Shown here in pieces: positions 1 through 9,386 of a stretch of 64,000 nt of DNA; position 1 is the first letter of the stretch, and every line of letters begins with the position of its first letter. The DNA comes from Undibacterium cyanobacteriorum (lineage in GTDB: Bacteria > Pseudomonadota > Gammaproteobacteria > Burkholderiales > Burkholderiaceae_D), in the NCBI RefSeq assembly GCF_031326225.1, contig NZ_CP133720.1, positions 2,356,001 through 2,420,000 of the forward strand, read 5' to 3'. Both the position numbers and the translations under genes were made by a program. The notes below the pieces were generated by a model. That model searched no databases, had not been told where the DNA came from, and saw nothing but the letters and a program-made list of their open reading frames with translations.

Positions 1-175
1 TATTTCAGTCGACTCGGTCGATGGCACTTCTGATCTTGTCATCAAGCCGCTCACTTGCATCTCTACGCCTGGCATTAATGGTACTGCTCGTTCCGCAGAA
101 GGTGAATTGGTGCTGGTGGTCAGCCTTTCGTTCCTCATCGATGGCTGCAAAGTTGTCGAGCGTATGACTGCGTAA
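1..175 (+). CDS. C-terminal end of an unidentified protein (partial)
   Basis: An open frame enters from the left edge (first full codon at base 2) and stops at TAA 173-175, giving 57 residues that end in GCKVVERMTA. It is followed at once by a strong hairpin, which fits the end of a transcription unit. I do not recognise the family from this fragment. It contains two Cys residues and a short hydrophobic strand (about residues 41-48) but no diagnostic motif. The start and most of the protein lie outside the window. Confidence 0.55.
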   Translation, partial: ISVDSVDGTSDLVIKPLTCISTPGINGTARSAEGELVLVVSLSFLIDGCKVVERMTA

Positions 176-184
176 AACTCTCGG

Positions 185-220
185 GTTGGTACTCTGTCCC
201 AGCAGGGTACCAACATCGTT
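185..220 (+). terminator. Hairpin terminator after the partial gene
   Basis: Arms 185-196 and 203-214 pair over 12 bp with one G-T pair and a 6-nt loop. A short T-containing tract follows (atcgtttt). It lies 10 bp after the upstream stop and before selO. The U-tract is weak, so it could be a 3'-end stabilising hairpin instead. Confidence 0.55.
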
Positions 221-269
221 TTCAAAACTCTGTCACAATGCCGCAAATCGTGTCTAAGTTTGCTGCAAC

Positions 270-1775
270 ATGAGTACAGAAACTCCCTCTTCCCATTCCT
301 TTCCTGAATTTCGCAATCACTTTGCGGAGCTTGGTGACGACTTTTTTGCGCATGTGAAGCCCCAAGCATTGAGTAAGTCCAGAATGGCCTTAGTCAATCA
401 CACACTTGCTCAAGACCTAGGGTTCACGCCAGAGATTTGCGCATCCGAAAGATTTTTAGAAGTATTTTCTGGTCAAGCAATCGGACCAGGAAGTCGGCCA
501 CTTGCAGCGGTCTATTCGGGGCACCAATTCGGCGTTTGGGCTGGGCAATTAGGCGACGGTCGCGCCATCCTCTTGGGTGATCTCGCGCATTCGAACCCGA
601 ATTACCCACGTCAAGAACTGCAGCTCAAAGGGGCTGGCATGACGCCATTCTCACGCATGGGCGATGGTCGCGCCGTCTTACGTTCATCAATTCGCGAGTA
701 CCTGTGCTCAGAAGCGATGTGCGGCTTAGGCATTCCAACTACACGCGCACTCTGTCTCGCCAGTTCTCCACAATATGCGATGCGTGAACAACCTGAGACA
801 ACAGCCATTGTCACGCGGGTAGCGCCAAGCTTCGTTCGATTTGGATCTTTCGAACATTGGTACTACAACGGAGAACACGAGAAACTCCAAAGCCTAGCGG
901 ACTATTGTATTCAGCATTTCTTCCCTGACTTGCTCTCGATAGCAAATCCTTACTATGAATTTCTCAAACGGGTTGTGCAACAAACCGCCGAATTAATCGC
1001 CCATTGGCAAGCGGTCGGCTTTATGCACGGGGTCATGAATACCGACAACATGTCGATTCTCGGTTTGACTCTTGACTACGGCCCGTTCGGCTTTATGGAT
1101 GGTTTCGAGACACAAAAAATTTGCAATCATAGCGATACCCAAGGACGCTACGCCTTCCATATGCAGCCGCGCATCGGACAATGGAATTGCCATGCCTTAG
1201 CACAAGCATTGCTTCCCTTAATTGATGATATCGATGCGGCGCAAGATGCACTTTCACACTATGTACCGAGCTTCGACACCCATCATGAAAAGTTCTTGCG
1301 CGCAAAATTTGGTCTTAAAAGACGTCAAAGTGAAGATGCTCAGCTCTTTGAAACTTGGTTCGAATTACTAGCGGGTAGCGCTAGCGACTATACCTACTGC
1401 TTCCGCGCACTTTCTGATCTTGAATTAAATCAGCCCGATTTCCACAATTCTCAAACCTACCAAAAATTGCGGAACCAAATTTTAGACCGTGATGGATTTG
1501 ATACTTGGTTGAGACACTACCAAAACCGTCTGTCGCTTGAAAATAGTATTGAGACTGAGCGACTCACATCGATGAAACAGCACAATCCCAAATACGTATT
1601 GCGCAACTACTTGGCGCAAGAAGCGATTGAAGCTGCCGAAAAAGGCGATTTTTCAGTGGCAGAGCAATTACACGAGGTACTGAAAAATCCTTTTGACGAA
1701 CAAACAAACTTCGAACGATATGCGGCACTTCCGCCTGATTGGGCCTCACACATTTCTGTAAGTTGTTCTTCTTAA
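270..1775 (+). CDS. selO: Protein adenylyltransferase SelO (YdiU family)
   Basis: SelO is a pseudokinase-fold enzyme that transfers AMP from ATP to Ser, Thr or Tyr of target proteins and is linked to redox stress responses. The 501 residues match the usual length (about 480-520). Visible family motifs are the YSGHQFG stretch near residues 82-88, the glycine-rich QLGDGRA near 93-99, the RMGDGRAVLRSSIREYL block near 129-145, HGVMNTDNM near 253-261 and the metal-binding DYGPFGFMD from D269. The ATG at 270 is the first start in frame; no strong ribosome site is visible. It is followed 54 bp later by msrB on the same strand, which suggests an oxidative-stress-related pairing. The C-terminus lacks the Cys-Sec type end seen in eukaryotic SelO but ends in a Cys-Ser-Ser tail. 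Confidence 0.95.
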   Translation: MSTETPSSHSFPEFRNHFAELGDDFFAHVKPQALSKSRMALVNHTLAQDLGFTPEICASERFLEVFSGQAIGPGSRPLAAVYSGHQFGVWAGQLGDGRAILLGDLAHSNPNYPRQELQLKGAGMTPFSRMGDGRAVLRSSIREYLCSEAMCGLGIPTTRALCLASSPQYAMREQPETTAIVTRVAPSFVRFGSFEHWYYNGEHEKLQSLADYCIQHFFPDLLSIANPYYEFLKRVVQQTAELIAHWQAVGFMHGVMNTDNMSILGLTLDYGPFGFMDGFETQKICNHSDTQGRYAFHMQPRIGQWNCHALAQALLPLIDDIDAAQDALSHYVPSFDTHHEKFLRAKFGLKRRQSEDAQLFETWFELLAGSASDYTYCFRALSDLELNQPDFHNSQTYQKLRNQILDRDGFDTWLRHYQNRLSLENSIETERLTSMKQHNPKYVLRNYLAQEAIEAAEKGDFSVAEQLHEVLKNPFDEQTNFERYAALPPDWASHISVSCSS

Positions 1776-1829
1776 TTTCGACTAATAATTTTATTTCACT
1801 ACCGAAAATTCAAAGACGGGAGATAGACG

Positions 1830-2228
1830 ATGAAAGTCATCAAAAGTGATGCTGAGTGGCGCGAACAATTATCTGAAATGGAGTACAAAGTCACGCGGCA
1901 AGCGGCGACCGAACGAGCCTTTACCGGGCGTTACTGGGATCACCATGAACATGGCATTTATCATTGCGTCTGTTGCAATACGCCACTGTTCGCCTCGGAC
2001 ACCAAATTTGAATCGGGCTGCGGTTGGCCAAGTTATTTTAGAGCCTTGAATTCAGCGCACGTCAGAGAGATCCCCGATCACTCATTTGGCATGACGCGAA
2101 CCGAAATTGTGTGTAATATCTGCGACGCGCATTTGGGGCATGTTTTCCCAGATGGTCCCAAACCAACTGGATTGCGCTATTGCATTAATTCTGCATCGTT
2201 ACGATTTACACCATTAGAAGAAAGCTAG
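1830..2228 (+). CDS. msrB: Peptide-methionine (R)-S-oxide reductase MsrB
   Basis: This enzyme reduces the R-epimer of methionine sulfoxide in oxidised proteins. The 132-residue protein has the single MsrB fold with two CxxC zinc-binding pairs (CVCC near residues 47-50 and CNIC near 96-99), the GCGWPSY motif, HLGHVFPDGP, and the catalytic Cys in RYCINSASLRF near residue 117. The start at 1830 has a good ribosome site (gggag, about 11 bp upstream). The stop at 2228 is one base before the yciB ATG, so the two are probably co-transcribed. The following genes yciB, bolA-like and the parvulin form a cluster commonly seen in Burkholderiales. Confidence 0.97.
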   Translation: MKVIKSDAEWREQLSEMEYKVTRQAATERAFTGRYWDHHEHGIYHCVCCNTPLFASDTKFESGCGWPSYFRALNSAHVREIPDHSFGMTRTEIVCNICDAHLGHVFPDGPKPTGLRYCINSASLRFTPLEES

Positions 2229-2229
2229 A

Positions 2230-2853
2230 ATGAAGTTATTGTTCGACATTTTCCCTGTCATCATTTTTTTTGTTACATACAATATTGCCGGCAAATTTCC
2301 GACCGAATCACAAAAGTTAGCCATTGACTTGTTGGGCAATGTAACCAGCAATCACTCCATAAGTTTGACAATGGGGCCTATTTTGTTGGCGACAGGGCTG
2401 TCAGTCATATCGTCGGTTATCCAAGTTCTCTATCTCAAACTTAGAAAACAGGAGATTTCCATCCTTGTTTGGATGACCTTCTTTATCATTTTGATCTTCG
2501 GCGGCGCCACAATTTATTTCCAAAACGACACTTTCATCAAACTCAAACCGACAATTATTTTAGGTTTAAATGCTGTGGCATTTCTCGTTAGCGACCTAGT
2601 CTTTGGCAAGAATTTAATGAAGATGACCATGCAAGAAGCATTAGTACTACCAGACAATATTTGGAGAAAATGTAACTTCGCCTTTGCTATTTTCACCATG
2701 GTGATGGCGCTAATGAATTTGTATGTCGCTTTCAACTATTCGCAAAGCACGTGGGTTAGCTACAAGCTGTATTCCTTGGCAGCTTTACCGGTGTTCTTCG
2801 TCATCATGATCGCGTCTCTCTCAAAGTATCTTCCGGAGCAAGACAATGAGTGA
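2230..2853 (+). CDS. yciB: Inner membrane septation/intracellular spread protein YciB (IspA/IspZ family)
   Basis: YciB is a multi-pass inner membrane protein linked to envelope integrity and cell division; its biochemical activity is not established. The 207-residue protein starts with the family signature MKLLFDIFPVIIFF and has about five hydrophobic segments, near residues 5-20, 45-72, 79-98, 105-122, 144-165 and 178-196, ending in a basic/acidic tail. It begins one base after msrB ends and overlaps the next gene by 8 bp, so translation is likely coupled. Confidence 0.93.
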   Translation: MKLLFDIFPVIIFFVTYNIAGKFPTESQKLAIDLLGNVTSNHSISLTMGPILLATGLSVISSVIQVLYLKLRKQEISILVWMTFFIILIFGGATIYFQNDTFIKLKPTIILGLNAVAFLVSDLVFGKNLMKMTMQEALVLPDNIWRKCNFAFAIFTMVMALMNLYVAFNYSQSTWVSYKLYSLAALPVFFVIMIASLSKYLPEQDNE

Positions 2854-3133
2854 TCGCCTTATTCAACGTTTTCATGAGATCGAACGACGTATCAACGAGG
2901 TATTTGCCCCTTCAAAGTGCCAGCTACAAGATGATTCCGCAGCGCACAAAGGCCATGCTGGCGCTGCATCTGGCGCTGGACACTACTCTGTTACAATTAT
3001 TAGCGAAAAATTTGATGGTCTAAATCGCATTTCTCGCCATCGACTAGTGTATGATGCCGTTGGCGATTTGATGCATACAGAAATTCACGCTCTTGTGATC
3101 AAAGCATTGACTCCGAAAGAAGCGCAAAAATAG
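2846..3133 (+). CDS. BolA family protein
   Basis: BolA proteins partner with monothiol glutaredoxins in iron-sulfur trafficking and can act as regulators. The 95 residues show the BolA fold: an N-terminal helix (IERRINEVFAPSKCQLQD), a Gly/Ala-rich loop with His residues near 35-46 (SAAHKGHAGAASGAGHYSV), the VTIISEKFDGLNRISRHRLVYDAVGDLM core and the conserved EIHALVIKALTP helix. The invariant His of HALVIKA and a loop His are both present. It overlaps the end of yciB by 8 bp and precedes a periplasmic parvulin. Which BolA subfamily it belongs to is not settled from sequence alone. Confidence 0.92.
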   Translation: MSDRLIQRFHEIERRINEVFAPSKCQLQDDSAAHKGHAGAASGAGHYSVTIISEKFDGLNRISRHRLVYDAVGDLMHTEIHALVIKALTPKEAQK

Positions 3134-3205
3134 TGTTTTTTGTTGTGGATGAATCACTATCAACAACAAGATTTGTTTTTTACTTTGTTATTTTAGGAAC
3201 AGATA

Positions 3206-3985
3206 ATGACTTTTAAACCCGCTCATTTGCTGGTTGTACTCTTGGTAACCGCATTTCCAGCCATGGCTGCAGAAACACCGTTGGCAACTGTTAATGGCAA
3301 AGCTATCCCTGCTTCAAAAGTTGAACCATTCTTGAAACAAGCCTTGGCCCAAGGTCAAAAAGACACGCCACAACTGCGTGCCATGATTAAAGACCAATTG
3401 GTTGGTACAGAAGTTTTGTTGCAAGAAGCTGAAAAAGCTGGTTTTGGCAAGAGTGAAGAAGTCAAATTGCAAATCGAAATGGCGCGTCAACAAATCTTGA
3501 TTCGATCTTTAATGCGTGCACATATTGAAAAGAACCCAGTGACTGAAGCTGACATCAAAACAGCCTATGACAAATGGAAAGCGCAAAACGGCGACAACGA
3601 ATATCATCCATATCACATTTTGGTTGAGAAAGAAGATGAAGCGAAAGCCATTATCTCTAAGTTGAAGTCTGGCGCGAAATTCGAAGAATTGGCAAAGCAA
3701 TCCAAGGACACAGGTTCTGCTGGTAAAGGTGGTGATTTGGAATGGGTTTCCCAAGGTAACGTGCCTCCAGCATTTGGCGCAGCTTTGGCTACTTTGAAAA
3801 AAGGTCAATTCACAGAAACGCCTGTAAAAACCGAAGTCGGCTTCCATGTCATCAAGTTGGATGATGTTCGCCCACTGAAATTGCCTAGCCTCGACGAAGT
3901 CAAACAGCAAATTGGTGAAAGCTTAGTACAAGAAAAGGTACAAGCCTACCAACAAGCTTTGATGAAGAAGGCTAACATCAAGTAA
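3206..3985 (+). CDS. Periplasmic parvulin-type peptidyl-prolyl isomerase (PpiC/SurA-like)
   Basis: This is a secreted foldase that catalyses cis-trans isomerisation of prolyl bonds in envelope proteins. Residues 1-21 form a signal peptide ending in AMA. An N-terminal SurA-like helical region follows (about 25-125), with a VNGKAIPASKVEPFLKQ start. The PpiC rotamase domain spans about 130-225, with YHPYHILVEKEDEAKAII, the SAGKGGDLEWV motif and TEVGFHVIKLDD. A short C-terminal helix ends at residue 259. A ribosome site (aggaac) lies 5' of the ATG. It closes the msrB-yciB-bolA cluster and is followed by a strong terminator. Confidence 0.94.
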   Translation: MTFKPAHLLVVLLVTAFPAMAAETPLATVNGKAIPASKVEPFLKQALAQGQKDTPQLRAMIKDQLVGTEVLLQEAEKAGFGKSEEVKLQIEMARQQILIRSLMRAHIEKNPVTEADIKTAYDKWKAQNGDNEYHPYHILVEKEDEAKAIISKLKSGAKFEELAKQSKDTGSAGKGGDLEWVSQGNVPPAFGAALATLKKGQFTETPVKTEVGFHVIKLDDVRPLKLPSLDEVKQQIGESLVQEKVQAYQQALMKKANIK

Positions 3986-4011
3986 GCCATCTTTACAAAG
4001 ATATGGAAAAC

Positions 4012-4037
4012 AAAAAAGGCGCTTCGGCGCCTTTTTT
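4012..4037 (+). terminator. Rho-independent terminator with TTCG loop
   Basis: A perfect 11-bp stem (AAAAAAGGCGC with GCGCCTTTTTT) closes a TTCG tetraloop and ends in six T, 26 bp after the parvulin stop. Confidence 0.95.
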
Positions 4038-4102
4038 GCATTTAGATTAGATCAAAATGATGGGGCCAAATAAGACTCACAGGCAGGAGCTACATGGATC
4101 CA

Positions 4103-4375
4103 TCAAACACCGATTTTCTCTAGCATGCTTCCTAGTTCGCGCAGCATTGGCTCCAAGCGTGGATGTTTCACGGCGAATCCAGCATACAGTTCTTTGACCT
4201 TGTCACTAAGCGCTGCAAACAAAGGATCGTCCGGAGCCTCTTTCTCCACGAGGGCTTTCTCAATGTCTTGATTTAAACTTTGCAGCATTTTGCGTGCATC
4301 AGCATCTAGATCATCTGTGTGCTGCAAGCCTTCATGTAACTGCTTCAATAAACCTTTGAGCATTTCTCGTTTCAT
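4103..4375 (-). CDS. DUF4404 family protein
   Basis: A 90-residue, mostly helical, acidic protein with the layout of DUF4404 proteins: an N-terminal LKGLLKQLHEGLQ helix, a DLDADARKMLQSLNQDIEKAL central helix, then DPLFAALSDKVKELYAGFAVKHPRLEPMLRELGSMLEKIGV. The C-terminal FAVKHPRLEPMLRELGSML segment is the best-matching part. The function is unknown. A clear ribosome site (AAGGAG, about 8 bp before the ATG) supports the start at 4375. It stands alone upstream of ispF on the same strand with an 82-bp gap. Confidence 0.8.
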   Translation of the reverse strand: MKREMLKGLLKQLHEGLQHTDDLDADARKMLQSLNQDIEKALVEKEAPDDPLFAALSDKVKELYAGFAVKHPRLEPMLRELGSMLEKIGV

Positions 4376-4457
4376 GGCGCTATCTCCTTATGCAATTACA
4401 GTCTACAAAACTTTAATATGAAGAAACCAAAATTTTTCCATCAGAAACGGTAGCGAT

Positions 4458-4976
4458 CTACATCACTTCAGAACGAAACAACATCACCACCGCTTCAGTT
4501 GCGATCCCTTCTTCTCGACCGAGGTAACCAAGCCCTTCATTGGTCTTCGCTTTCACATTCACCTGATCTATTCGGACACCAAGATCCTCAGCAATGCGTT
4601 CGACCATGAGAGGAATGTGCGGCGCCATTTTCGGCTTCTGAGCAATGATGGTTGCATCGAGATTGCCGACCATATAGCCCGCTTGACTTACCCGTTTCAT
4701 TGCTTCTCGCAGCAATACTCTCGAATCGGCACCAGCAAAACTTGCATCAGTATCCGGAAACAACTTCCCAATATCCCCCAAGGCGGCAGCACCTAATAAA
4801 GCATCGGTGATCGCATGTAATAAGGCGTCCGCATCGGAGTGACCTAGCAGTCCTGTTTTGTGGGGAATTTCGACCCCGCCCAGAATCAACTTCCGTCCTT
4901 CCACCAACACATGACAATCATATCCTTGCCCAATTCGAAACGGAGGAAATTGCGTCGATTTATTGAGCTGGCTCAT
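4458..4976 (-). CDS. ispF: 2-C-methyl-D-erythritol 2,4-cyclodiphosphate synthase IspF
   Basis: IspF cyclises CDP-methylerythritol 2-phosphate to MEcDP with loss of CMP, in the non-mevalonate isoprenoid pathway. The 172-residue protein has the metal ligands in RIGQGYDCH (Asp and His near residues 20-22), the GVEIPHKTGLLGHSDADALLHAI motif (third metal His), GDIGKLFPDTD, and a C-terminal KAKTNEGLGYLGREEGI block. The C-terminal part ends normally. It overlaps the end of ispD by 4 bp on the same strand, the standard coupled ispDF arrangement. Confidence 0.97.
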   Translation of the reverse strand: MSQLNKSTQFPPFRIGQGYDCHVLVEGRKLILGGVEIPHKTGLLGHSDADALLHAITDALLGAAALGDIGKLFPDTDASFAGADSRVLLREAMKRVSQAGYMVGNLDATIIAQKPKMAPHIPLMVERIAEDLGVRIDQVNVKAKTNEGLGYLGREEGIATEAVVMLFRSEVM

Positions 4977-5695
4977 GCGTTTTCACTTTCTGTAGTAACA
5001 CTGCCGCCACCGTCGCGGCTGAGTAAGTTTTTAAAAAAATCGAGATCTTCCGGTCGCGTCAACTTACGATTACGCGACTCGCTTTCCACCAATATGGGTG
5101 ATCCGCCCGCAAATTCAATTGCACTAGCTTCATCGGTCACTGCTGGTGCGCGCTTCAATGCGTCGAGCAGGTTTTGCGAGCGAAACATTTGCGGTGTTTG
5201 AGCAAGCCAAATCGTTTCGCGCGGAATGGTATGAACACGACCATTTAACACCTGCTTCACCGTATCGATCACCGGTTGCGCTAAGAGGCCGCCGACTGAT
5301 TCATCTGGAATATTTTTGATCAATTTCTCAACCAAGGCGGGAGTCAATCCTGGACGCGCAGCATCGTGCACCATCATCCAGTCGTTCTTACCTACACTGC
5401 GATTCTCGAGCAAAGTTTGAAGTCCATTGCTGACTGTTTCAGCGCGAGTCGCACCACCGCAATACAAAACTTCGACTCGTTCATTCGCAATTAAATGTTG
5501 TCTGATGTAAGCGTCATTAGCGCTAACCACCACAAAGATCTTGCTGACCTTAGCGCAGGCTAAAAATGCATTCACCGCGTACTGCAATACGGAGACGCCA
5601 TCAATCTGCAAATATTGTTTTGGTTGCGAGCTTCCCATGCGAGCCCCAACGCCCGCAGCGGGAATTAATACGAAATACGAACTCTTTAGATTCAT
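4973..5695 (-). CDS. ispD: 2-C-methyl-D-erythritol 4-phosphate cytidylyltransferase IspD
   Basis: IspD joins CTP and MEP to give CDP-methylerythritol. The nucleotide-binding motif VLIPAAGVGARMGSSQPKQYL lies at the N-terminus, followed by VHDAARPGLTP (metal and cytidine contacts) and TDEASAIEF near residues 185-195. I chose the ATG at 5695 (MNLKSSYF, 240 residues), which fits the usual length of about 230-240; an in-frame ATG at 5713 would add six residues. Neither has a convincing ribosome site. It is divergent from mfd across a 257-bp gap. Confidence 0.95.
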   Translation of the reverse strand: MNLKSSYFVLIPAAGVGARMGSSQPKQYLQIDGVSVLQYAVNAFLACAKVSKIFVVVSANDAYIRQHLIANERVEVLYCGGATRAETVSNGLQTLLENRSVGKNDWMMVHDAARPGLTPALVEKLIKNIPDESVGGLLAQPVIDTVKQVLNGRVHTIPRETIWLAQTPQMFRSQNLLDALKRAPAVTDEASAIEFAGGSPILVESESRNRKLTRPEDLDFFKNLLSRDGGGSVTTESENA

Positions 5696-5820
5696 GAAGC
5701 CACTTTCGTGCATTTATGGCAAATTTAGTAAGGATTGAGGCGCGAGAAACCACAAAGTAAGATCACCTGACCTCATTGAATGCACCGTGTTTTCGATCAG
5801 CGACCACACAGCGCTTCGTT

Positions 5821-5826
5821 TATAAT
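5821..5826 (+). promoter_or_regulatory. Candidate -10 box upstream of mfd
   Basis: A perfect TATAAT sits 127 bp upstream of the mfd ATG in the ispD/mfd divergent gap. No good -35 box is at the right distance, so this is only a candidate. Confidence 0.35.
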
Positions 5827-5952
5827 TGCCATTTTAACCGCCAAAGCACGCGACGCGTGTATCAAAGCGCTTACCGACAAACTGATTGATTCGAATTCCT
5901 TGAGAATTAAAACGACGACCTTGATCAGTTTCGACAAAGATTTTCATCGCCC

Positions 5953-8900
5953 ATGTCTTACGACTATATCAAAGCTCTCGCAAAAGCCGGCAACCGTTTT
6001 GTTTTACCCAATACTCATGGATCAAGTGATGCGTATGTACTAGCGCAAGCAGCGCAGCATCTAAAGCAAGAAAACCGATTACTGATTGTGTTCGTCGCAA
6101 GCCCAAGCGAGGCACAGCGAATCTTGCAAGAAATTCCGTGGTTTGCTACCGATCTGCGCTGCCATTTACTGCCCGATTGGGAAACCTTGCCCTATGATGC
6201 TTTCTCACCACATCAAGATTTGGTCTCGGAACGTTTGGCGACCCTATACGAGGTAAGCACAGGGAACTGCGATGTACTCATCGTACCGGCGAGCACCGCG
6301 CTGGTGCGAATGGCACCGCCCTCCTTTCTTGCTGCCTTCACCTTCTTCTTTAAACAAGGTGAAATACTGAATGAAGCCAAACTCAAATCGCAATTAACGC
6401 TGGCAGGCTATAGTCATGTTTCTCAAGTGATGTCGCCAGGTGAATATTCGGTACGTGGTGGCTTGATCGATTTATTCCCTATGGGCTCGGTGCTTCCATA
6501 CCGGATCGATTTATTTGGCGACACGATTGAGAGCATTCGTACTTTTGATGCAGATACGCAGCGTTCGCTTTATCCGGTCAAAGAAGTTCGATTGCTCCCG
6601 GGTCGAGAATTCCCCATGGACGAAAATGGACGCGCCGCCTTCCGTCAACGTTGGCGCGAACAATTCGAGGGCGATCCCTCACGGTCTACGGTGTATAAAG
6701 ACATCGGTAACGGCATCGCCTCAGCTGGTATTGAATATTATCTGCCGCTGTTTTTCGAGCAAACTGCAAGCCTCTTCGACTACCTTCCCAAAGATACCTA
6801 CTTCGCACTTCAAGGCGATATTGAGAGTTCGATCCAAAGTTTTTGGAATGAAACGCGGTCACGCTATAACTTTCTCAAATCTGATCGCGAGCGCCCTGTC
6901 TTGGCACCTGAAGCGATCTTTTTGCGTGACGAGGATTTCTTTGGCGAACTGAAAAACCAAGCACGTTGGGTCATCTCAAAAGCCGATGCGGGTTCAGAAA
7001 TTTCTAGCCCACTACCCGCGATCGCCGTCAATCGCAGGGCAGATGATCCACTCACGAATTTACGTAGCTTCTTGCTACAGAGTGATAAGCGTGTCTTGAT
7101 CTGCGCCGAAACCGCCGGGCGTCGTGAGACATTACAACAGTACTTCAGTGACTTCGATTTCGACCTCCCTGTAGTCGAGAACTTTGAAGATTTTCTGAGC
7201 GCACCACACAAGCTCGCACTCGGCATTGCACCGCTGCACAATGGTTTCCAGCTTGAACAATTCGCGTTTATCACCGAAACCGAGCTATACGCAGGATCAG
7301 GAAAACGGATCGGACGCAAGAAACAAGAAGCGGTGACGCAAGTCGAGCACATGGTGCGCGACTTATCTGAACTGAAGATTGGTGATCCGGTCGTCCATAG
7401 CAACCACGGTATCGGTCGCTATATGGGCTTAGTTAGTATGGATCTCGGGGAAGGCGAGATGGAGTTTTTGCATCTCGAATATGCGAAGGACACCAAGCTC
7501 TACGTTCCAGTCTCGCAATTACACGTGATTTCGCGTTATTCCGGCGCCAACCCAGATGATGCGCCTTTACACGCATTGGGTTCTGGTCAATGGGAGAAAG
7601 CGAAACGTAAAGCGGCCCAACAAATTCGGGATACGGCTGCAGAATTACTGAACCTCTATGCGCGCCGTGCTTTACGTACTGGGCACGCTTTCGAATATTC
7701 AGCGCACGACTATGTCGCCTTCGCTGAAAGTTTCGGATTCGATGAAACACCGGATCAAGCAGCAGCGATTAATGCGGTTATCAGCGACATGACTTCTGGC
7801 AAACCGATGGATCGTCTGATTTGCGGCGATGTCGGCTTTGGTAAAACCGAGGTTGCCTTGCGTGCTGCCTTCGTGGCGGTAATGGGGGGCAAACAGGTTG
7901 CCATCTTGGCGCCGACCACCCTACTCGCTGAACAACACGCACAGACTTTCAGTGATCGTTTCGCCAATTGGCCTGTGCGTATCGCCGAACTTTCCCGTTT
8001 TAGAACGGGCAAAGAAATCAGTCAAGCCATCAAAGGCATGGGCGATGGGACGGTGGATATTGTCATCGGTACTCACAAATTACTTTCTGAGGATGTGAAA
8101 TTTTCGCGTCTCGGCCTCGTTATCATCGACGAGGAACATCGCTTTGGTGTACGACAGAAAGAGACACTGAAGGCCCTTCGTGCAGAAGTCGACGTGCTCA
8201 CATTAACGGCAACACCGATACCAAGAACCTTGGGCATGGCACTCGAAGGTCTACGTGATTTCTCTGTGATTGCTACCGCTCCGCAAAAACGTTTGGCGAT
8301 CAAAACTTTCGTTCGCAGCGAAAGTGATTCTGTGATTCGCGAAGCCTGTTTGCGTGAACTCAAGCGCGGCGGTCAAGTCTACTTCTTACACAATGAAGTC
8401 GAAACGATTGAGAATCGTAAAGCGATGTTGGAAGCCTTATTACCAGAAGCACGCATCGGTGTCGGCCATGGTCAAATGAATGAGCGCGACTTGGAAAAAG
8501 TGATGCGTGACTTCGTCGCTCAGCGCTATAACATCTTATTGTGCACTACCATTATCGAGACCGGTATTGACGTTCCAAGTGCGAACACCATCATCATGCA
8601 TAGAGCCGATAAATTCGGTCTTGCACAGTTACATCAATTACGCGGACGCGTTGGACGTTCACATCACCAAGCCTATGCTTACCTCTTGGTGCATGATGTG
8701 CAAGGGTTGACCAAACAAGCTAACCGTCGACTCGAAGCGATTCAACAGATGGAAGAATTGGGTAGTGGCTTCTATTTGGCGATGCATGATTTGGAAATTC
8801 GCGGCGCGGGCGAAGTCCTTGGTGATAATCAATCGGGCGAAATGCACGAAATCGGTTTCCAAATGTATTCCGATATGTTGAACGAAGCGGTGCGCGCGCT

Positions 8901-9372
8901 GAAGGCCGGTAAAGAACCTGATCTAGCTGCACCCCTCGCTACCACCACCGAAATTAATCTACATATCCCGGCGCTTTTACCGAGCGAATTCTGTGGAGAT
9001 GTGCACGAGCGTTTGTCTATCTACAAACGTCTGGCCAATTGCAACAAGCAAGACGCCATCGATGATCTGCAAGAAGAGATGATCGATCGCTTCGGGAAAC
9101 TCCCCGAACCGGTCAAGTCACTTCTCGAAACTCATCGCTTACGCGTTGCAGCCAAACCTTTGGGTATCGTCAAGATCGATGCTCATAGCGAAGCCGCCAC
9201 CTTACAATTCGAACCTCAACCTCCAATCGATGCGATGCGCATCATTGAACTGGTGCAGAAAAATAAGCATATCAAGCTCAATGGTCAAGACAAACTCAGG
9301 ATCACGGCAAATATGCCCGACCTCGCCGCGCGCGTCGCTCAGATCAAATCAACTTTGAAGGCGCTTCACTGA
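5953..9372 (+). CDS. mfd: Transcription-repair coupling factor Mfd
   Basis: Mfd is a DNA translocase that removes RNA polymerase stalled at lesions and recruits UvrA. The 1139 residues match the usual size (about 1150). In order: a UvrB-like N-terminal module (LPDWETLPYDAFSPHQDLVSERL near 75-95; GEYSVRGGLIDLFP near 161-174), an RNA polymerase-interaction domain with GIGRYMGL and YAKDTKLYVPVSQL near 490-525, then the helicase domains with Walker A GDVGFGKTEVA near 628-638, DEEHRFG near 727, LTATPIPRTL, and ETGIDVPSANT. The TRG region with QLRGRVGRS follows, and the TRCF C-terminal UvrA-occluding domain completes it. It is followed 14 bp later by serB. Confidence 0.98.
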   Translation: MSYDYIKALAKAGNRFVLPNTHGSSDAYVLAQAAQHLKQENRLLIVFVASPSEAQRILQEIPWFATDLRCHLLPDWETLPYDAFSPHQDLVSERLATLYEVSTGNCDVLIVPASTALVRMAPPSFLAAFTFFFKQGEILNEAKLKSQLTLAGYSHVSQVMSPGEYSVRGGLIDLFPMGSVLPYRIDLFGDTIESIRTFDADTQRSLYPVKEVRLLPGREFPMDENGRAAFRQRWREQFEGDPSRSTVYKDIGNGIASAGIEYYLPLFFEQTASLFDYLPKDTYFALQGDIESSIQSFWNETRSRYNFLKSDRERPVLAPEAIFLRDEDFFGELKNQARWVISKADAGSEISSPLPAIAVNRRADDPLTNLRSFLLQSDKRVLICAETAGRRETLQQYFSDFDFDLPVVENFEDFLSAPHKLALGIAPLHNGFQLEQFAFITETELYAGSGKRIGRKKQEAVTQVEHMVRDLSELKIGDPVVHSNHGIGRYMGLVSMDLGEGEMEFLHLEYAKDTKLYVPVSQLHVISRYSGANPDDAPLHALGSGQWEKAKRKAAQQIRDTAAELLNLYARRALRTGHAFEYSAHDYVAFAESFGFDETPDQAAAINAVISDMTSGKPMDRLICGDVGFGKTEVALRAAFVAVMGGKQVAILAPTTLLAEQHAQTFSDRFANWPVRIAELSRFRTGKEISQAIKGMGDGTVDIVIGTHKLLSEDVKFSRLGLVIIDEEHRFGVRQKETLKALRAEVDVLTLTATPIPRTLGMALEGLRDFSVIATAPQKRLAIKTFVRSESDSVIREACLRELKRGGQVYFLHNEVETIENRKAMLEALLPEARIGVGHGQMNERDLEKVMRDFVAQRYNILLCTTIIETGIDVPSANTIIMHRADKFGLAQLHQLRGRVGRSHHQAYAYLLVHDVQGLTKQANRRLEAIQQMEELGSGFYLAMHDLEIRGAGEVLGDNQSGEMHEIGFQMYSDMLNEAVRALKAGKEPDLAAPLATTTEINLHIPALLPSEFCGDVHERLSIYKRLANCNKQDAIDDLQEEMIDRFGKLPEPVKSLLETHRLRVAAKPLGIVKIDAHSEAATLQFEPQPPIDAMRIIELVQKNKHIKLNGQDKLRITANMPDLAARVAQIKSTLKALH

Positions 9373-9386
9373 AGCGCCGGAATTAT